From Microvirga vignae (GTDB lineage Bacteria; Pseudomonadota; Alphaproteobacteria; Rhizobiales; Beijerinckiaceae), in contig NZ_LCYG01000063.1 in assembly GCF_001017175.1 (NCBI RefSeq), positions 28,320-65,285 on the forward strand: a stretch of DNA of 36,966 bases. Direction: 5' to 3'. Shown here piece by piece: positions 36,076-36,966 of the stretch (its first letter is position 1; each line of letters opens with the position of its first letter). The translations under genes were made by a program, and so were the position numbers. The notes under the pieces were generated by a model. It had not been told where the DNA came from, searched no databases, and saw nothing but the letters and a program-made list of their open reading frames with translations.

Positions 36076-36834
36076 GTGCAACCCATCCCTCAGATCAAAG
36101 ATATTGTGCGGCCGCCGCGCGAGCTTTCGGATGCGCTGGCGAAGATCGGAACAGCCACGGCGAGCAGCGAGCTCAGCTTGATGGGCATTCGCGACCCGCA
36201 GATCCGTGGTCCGCTACCACTCAAGCAAGGGAAGTCCGTTGCCGGCCCTGCGCTGACCTTGCAATGCATGCCCAAGCGCGAGGACCTCTACGGGACCAAC
36301 GAATACGAAAATCCCGAACTGCAGTTGCACCGGCACGTGCTCTACCCGGCCCAGGCGGGTGACATGGTGATCGTCGACGCGCGCGGGGATATGGCGAGCG
36401 GCATCTTCGGGGAGATGATGCTGACATTCTTCGCCGGCAGAGGCGGGGCCGGCGTGGTGGTCGATGGCTGCATCCGGGACTCTGCCAAGGCCAAGGAATT
36501 GGATCTCGGAATCTGGGTGAGAGGCGTGACGCCGAACTATCATGCCCAAACGAACCTGATCCCATTCGCGGTCAATGTTCCGATCGCCTGCGGCAACGTT
36601 CTGGTCATGCCGGGAGACATCGTCGTCGCTGATGACGACGGCGTCGTGGTCGTCCCTGTCGCGCTTGCGCCGAAGCTCATCGAGGTGGCAAGCGAGCATG
36701 CCGAATGGGAGGAATTCGCCCGCTATCGCCTGTCCCAAGGTGGCGACTTGCGGAAGTACTATCCGCTGACGGAAGAGGTGCAAGAGGAATACATCGCGTG
36801 GCGCAACGCCCAGAATGGATTTGCCCACACATGA
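36076..36834 (+). CDS. RraA-family protein (4-hydroxy-4-methyl-2-oxoglutarate aldolase-like)
   Basis: A 252-residue RraA/HMG-aldolase-fold protein, GTG start at 36076 with GAGGA 7 bases upstream. The active-site pattern is visible: G112-E113 (GIFGEMM), a VVVDGCIRD segment with R134 and D135, and PGDIVVADDDGVVVVP near the C-terminus. Members cleave 2-keto-4-hydroxy acids or oxaloacetate with a divalent metal; some only inhibit RNase E. Next to sugar-acid dehydratases, which make 2-keto-3-deoxy acids, an aldol cleavage role is plausible. The C-terminal extension beyond the usual 160-220 residues is common in catabolic members. Confidence 0.82.
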   Translation: MQPIPQIKDIVRPPRELSDALAKIGTATASSELSLMGIRDPQIRGPLPLKQGKSVAGPALTLQCMPKREDLYGTNEYENPELQLHRHVLYPAQAGDMVIVDARGDMASGIFGEMMLTFFAGRGGAGVVVDGCIRDSAKAKELDLGIWVRGVTPNYHAQTNLIPFAVNVPIACGNVLVMPGDIVVADDDGVVVVPVALAPKLIEVASEHAEWEEFARYRLSQGGDLRKYYPLTEEVQEEYIAWRNAQNGFAHT

Positions 36835-36938
36835 GCACTGCTGGTCTTTCACGCTGGGAAGGGCGGATCTCGAACGGATGCCTGTCCCGTCCGCAAAGAC
36901 ATGTCGGGAAGTCGTTCGCAATCGGGGGACTACAATGA
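36831..36938 (+). CDS. Short ORF of unknown nature between two ATGA overlaps
   Basis: Thirty-five codons (MSTAGLSRWEGRISNGCLSR...) start in the stop of the RraA gene (ATGA) and end in the start of the next frame (ATGA). No domain is recognised. It could be a coupling leader or the out-of-frame start of the next enzyme. Confidence 0.25.
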   Translation: MSTAGLSRWEGRISNGCLSRPQRHVGKSFAIGGLQ

Positions 36939-36966
36939 TCAGCGATGTCGCTGTTGTTCTGGATGA
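36935..36966 (+). CDS. Start of a further operon gene, cut by window end
   Basis: ATG 36935 follows GGGGGA at 5 bases and overlaps the previous stop. Only MISDVAVVLD is visible, too little to classify. The strong ribosome-binding site and overlap suggest that the catabolic operon continues rightward. Confidence 0.4.
   Translation, partial: MISDVAVVLD

Overview
The window looks like accessory DNA from an alphaproteobacterium, most likely Hyphomicrobiales (Rhizobium/Microvirga/Methylobacterium-like). This rests on the GC-rich coding style, the rhizobial-type IS6 and IS427-group IS5 transposases, the class I pha genes and several alphaproteobacterial-type catabolic genes. The genus is inference. 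I see no rRNA, tRNA, CRISPR array, replication gene or conjugation gene, so plasmid versus chromosomal island is open.

Left part (1-9.5 kb): a gene graveyard with a few intact genes. Intact are a type II NADH dehydrogenase (698-2005), an aspartate ammonia-lyase (2919-4370, minus) and a two-domain GNAT acetyltransferase (6579-7457, minus). Around them lie gene ends and scars: pyruvate phosphate dikinase with its middle deleted, an IS6 transposase with its middle deleted, the first residues of an acetyl-CoA synthetase, a twice-broken FAD amine/amino-acid oxidase-like gene, the tail of a sensor histidine kinase butted against the tail of phaC, and a phaB with internal deletion, nonsense codon and lost 3' end. 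An intact 828-bp IS6-family element follows at 8492-9319.

Middle part (9.5-25.2 kb): small catabolic modules separated by mobile debris. First come a HAD hydrolase, an APH-type kinase broken by one amber codon, a class III aminotransferase and a GNAT preceded by a tiny coupled ORF. Next are a truncated integrase, then an ornithine-cyclodeaminase-family gene overlapping a serine/threonine-dehydratase-family gene (TAATG), then a frameshifted IS5-family element. An XRE-cupin regulator diverges from hyuA-hyuB-substrate-binding protein-RidA; this block looks less GC-rich than its surroundings. It is followed by a formate dehydrogenase delta-subunit remnant, a second, diverged IS6 transposase and the tail of an aldo/keto reductase.

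Right part (25.5-37 kb): a coherent sugar or sugar-acid catabolic locus. It has an IclR regulator, two different mandelate-racemase/enolase-superfamily dehydratases, a VOC protein, a frameshifted amidohydrolase, a complete CUT1-type ABC importer (binding protein, two permeases, ATPase), an aldo/keto reductase and an RraA-family aldolase-like protein. Two promoter regions in this locus share an exact 13-bp motif, which is part of a perfect 16-bp palindrome at one of them. Each copy lies just downstream of a TTGACA promoter, which points to one regulator (probably the IclR protein) controlling both transcription units. The substrate is not readable from sequence; a hexonate or deoxyhexose-derived acid is a reasonable inference.
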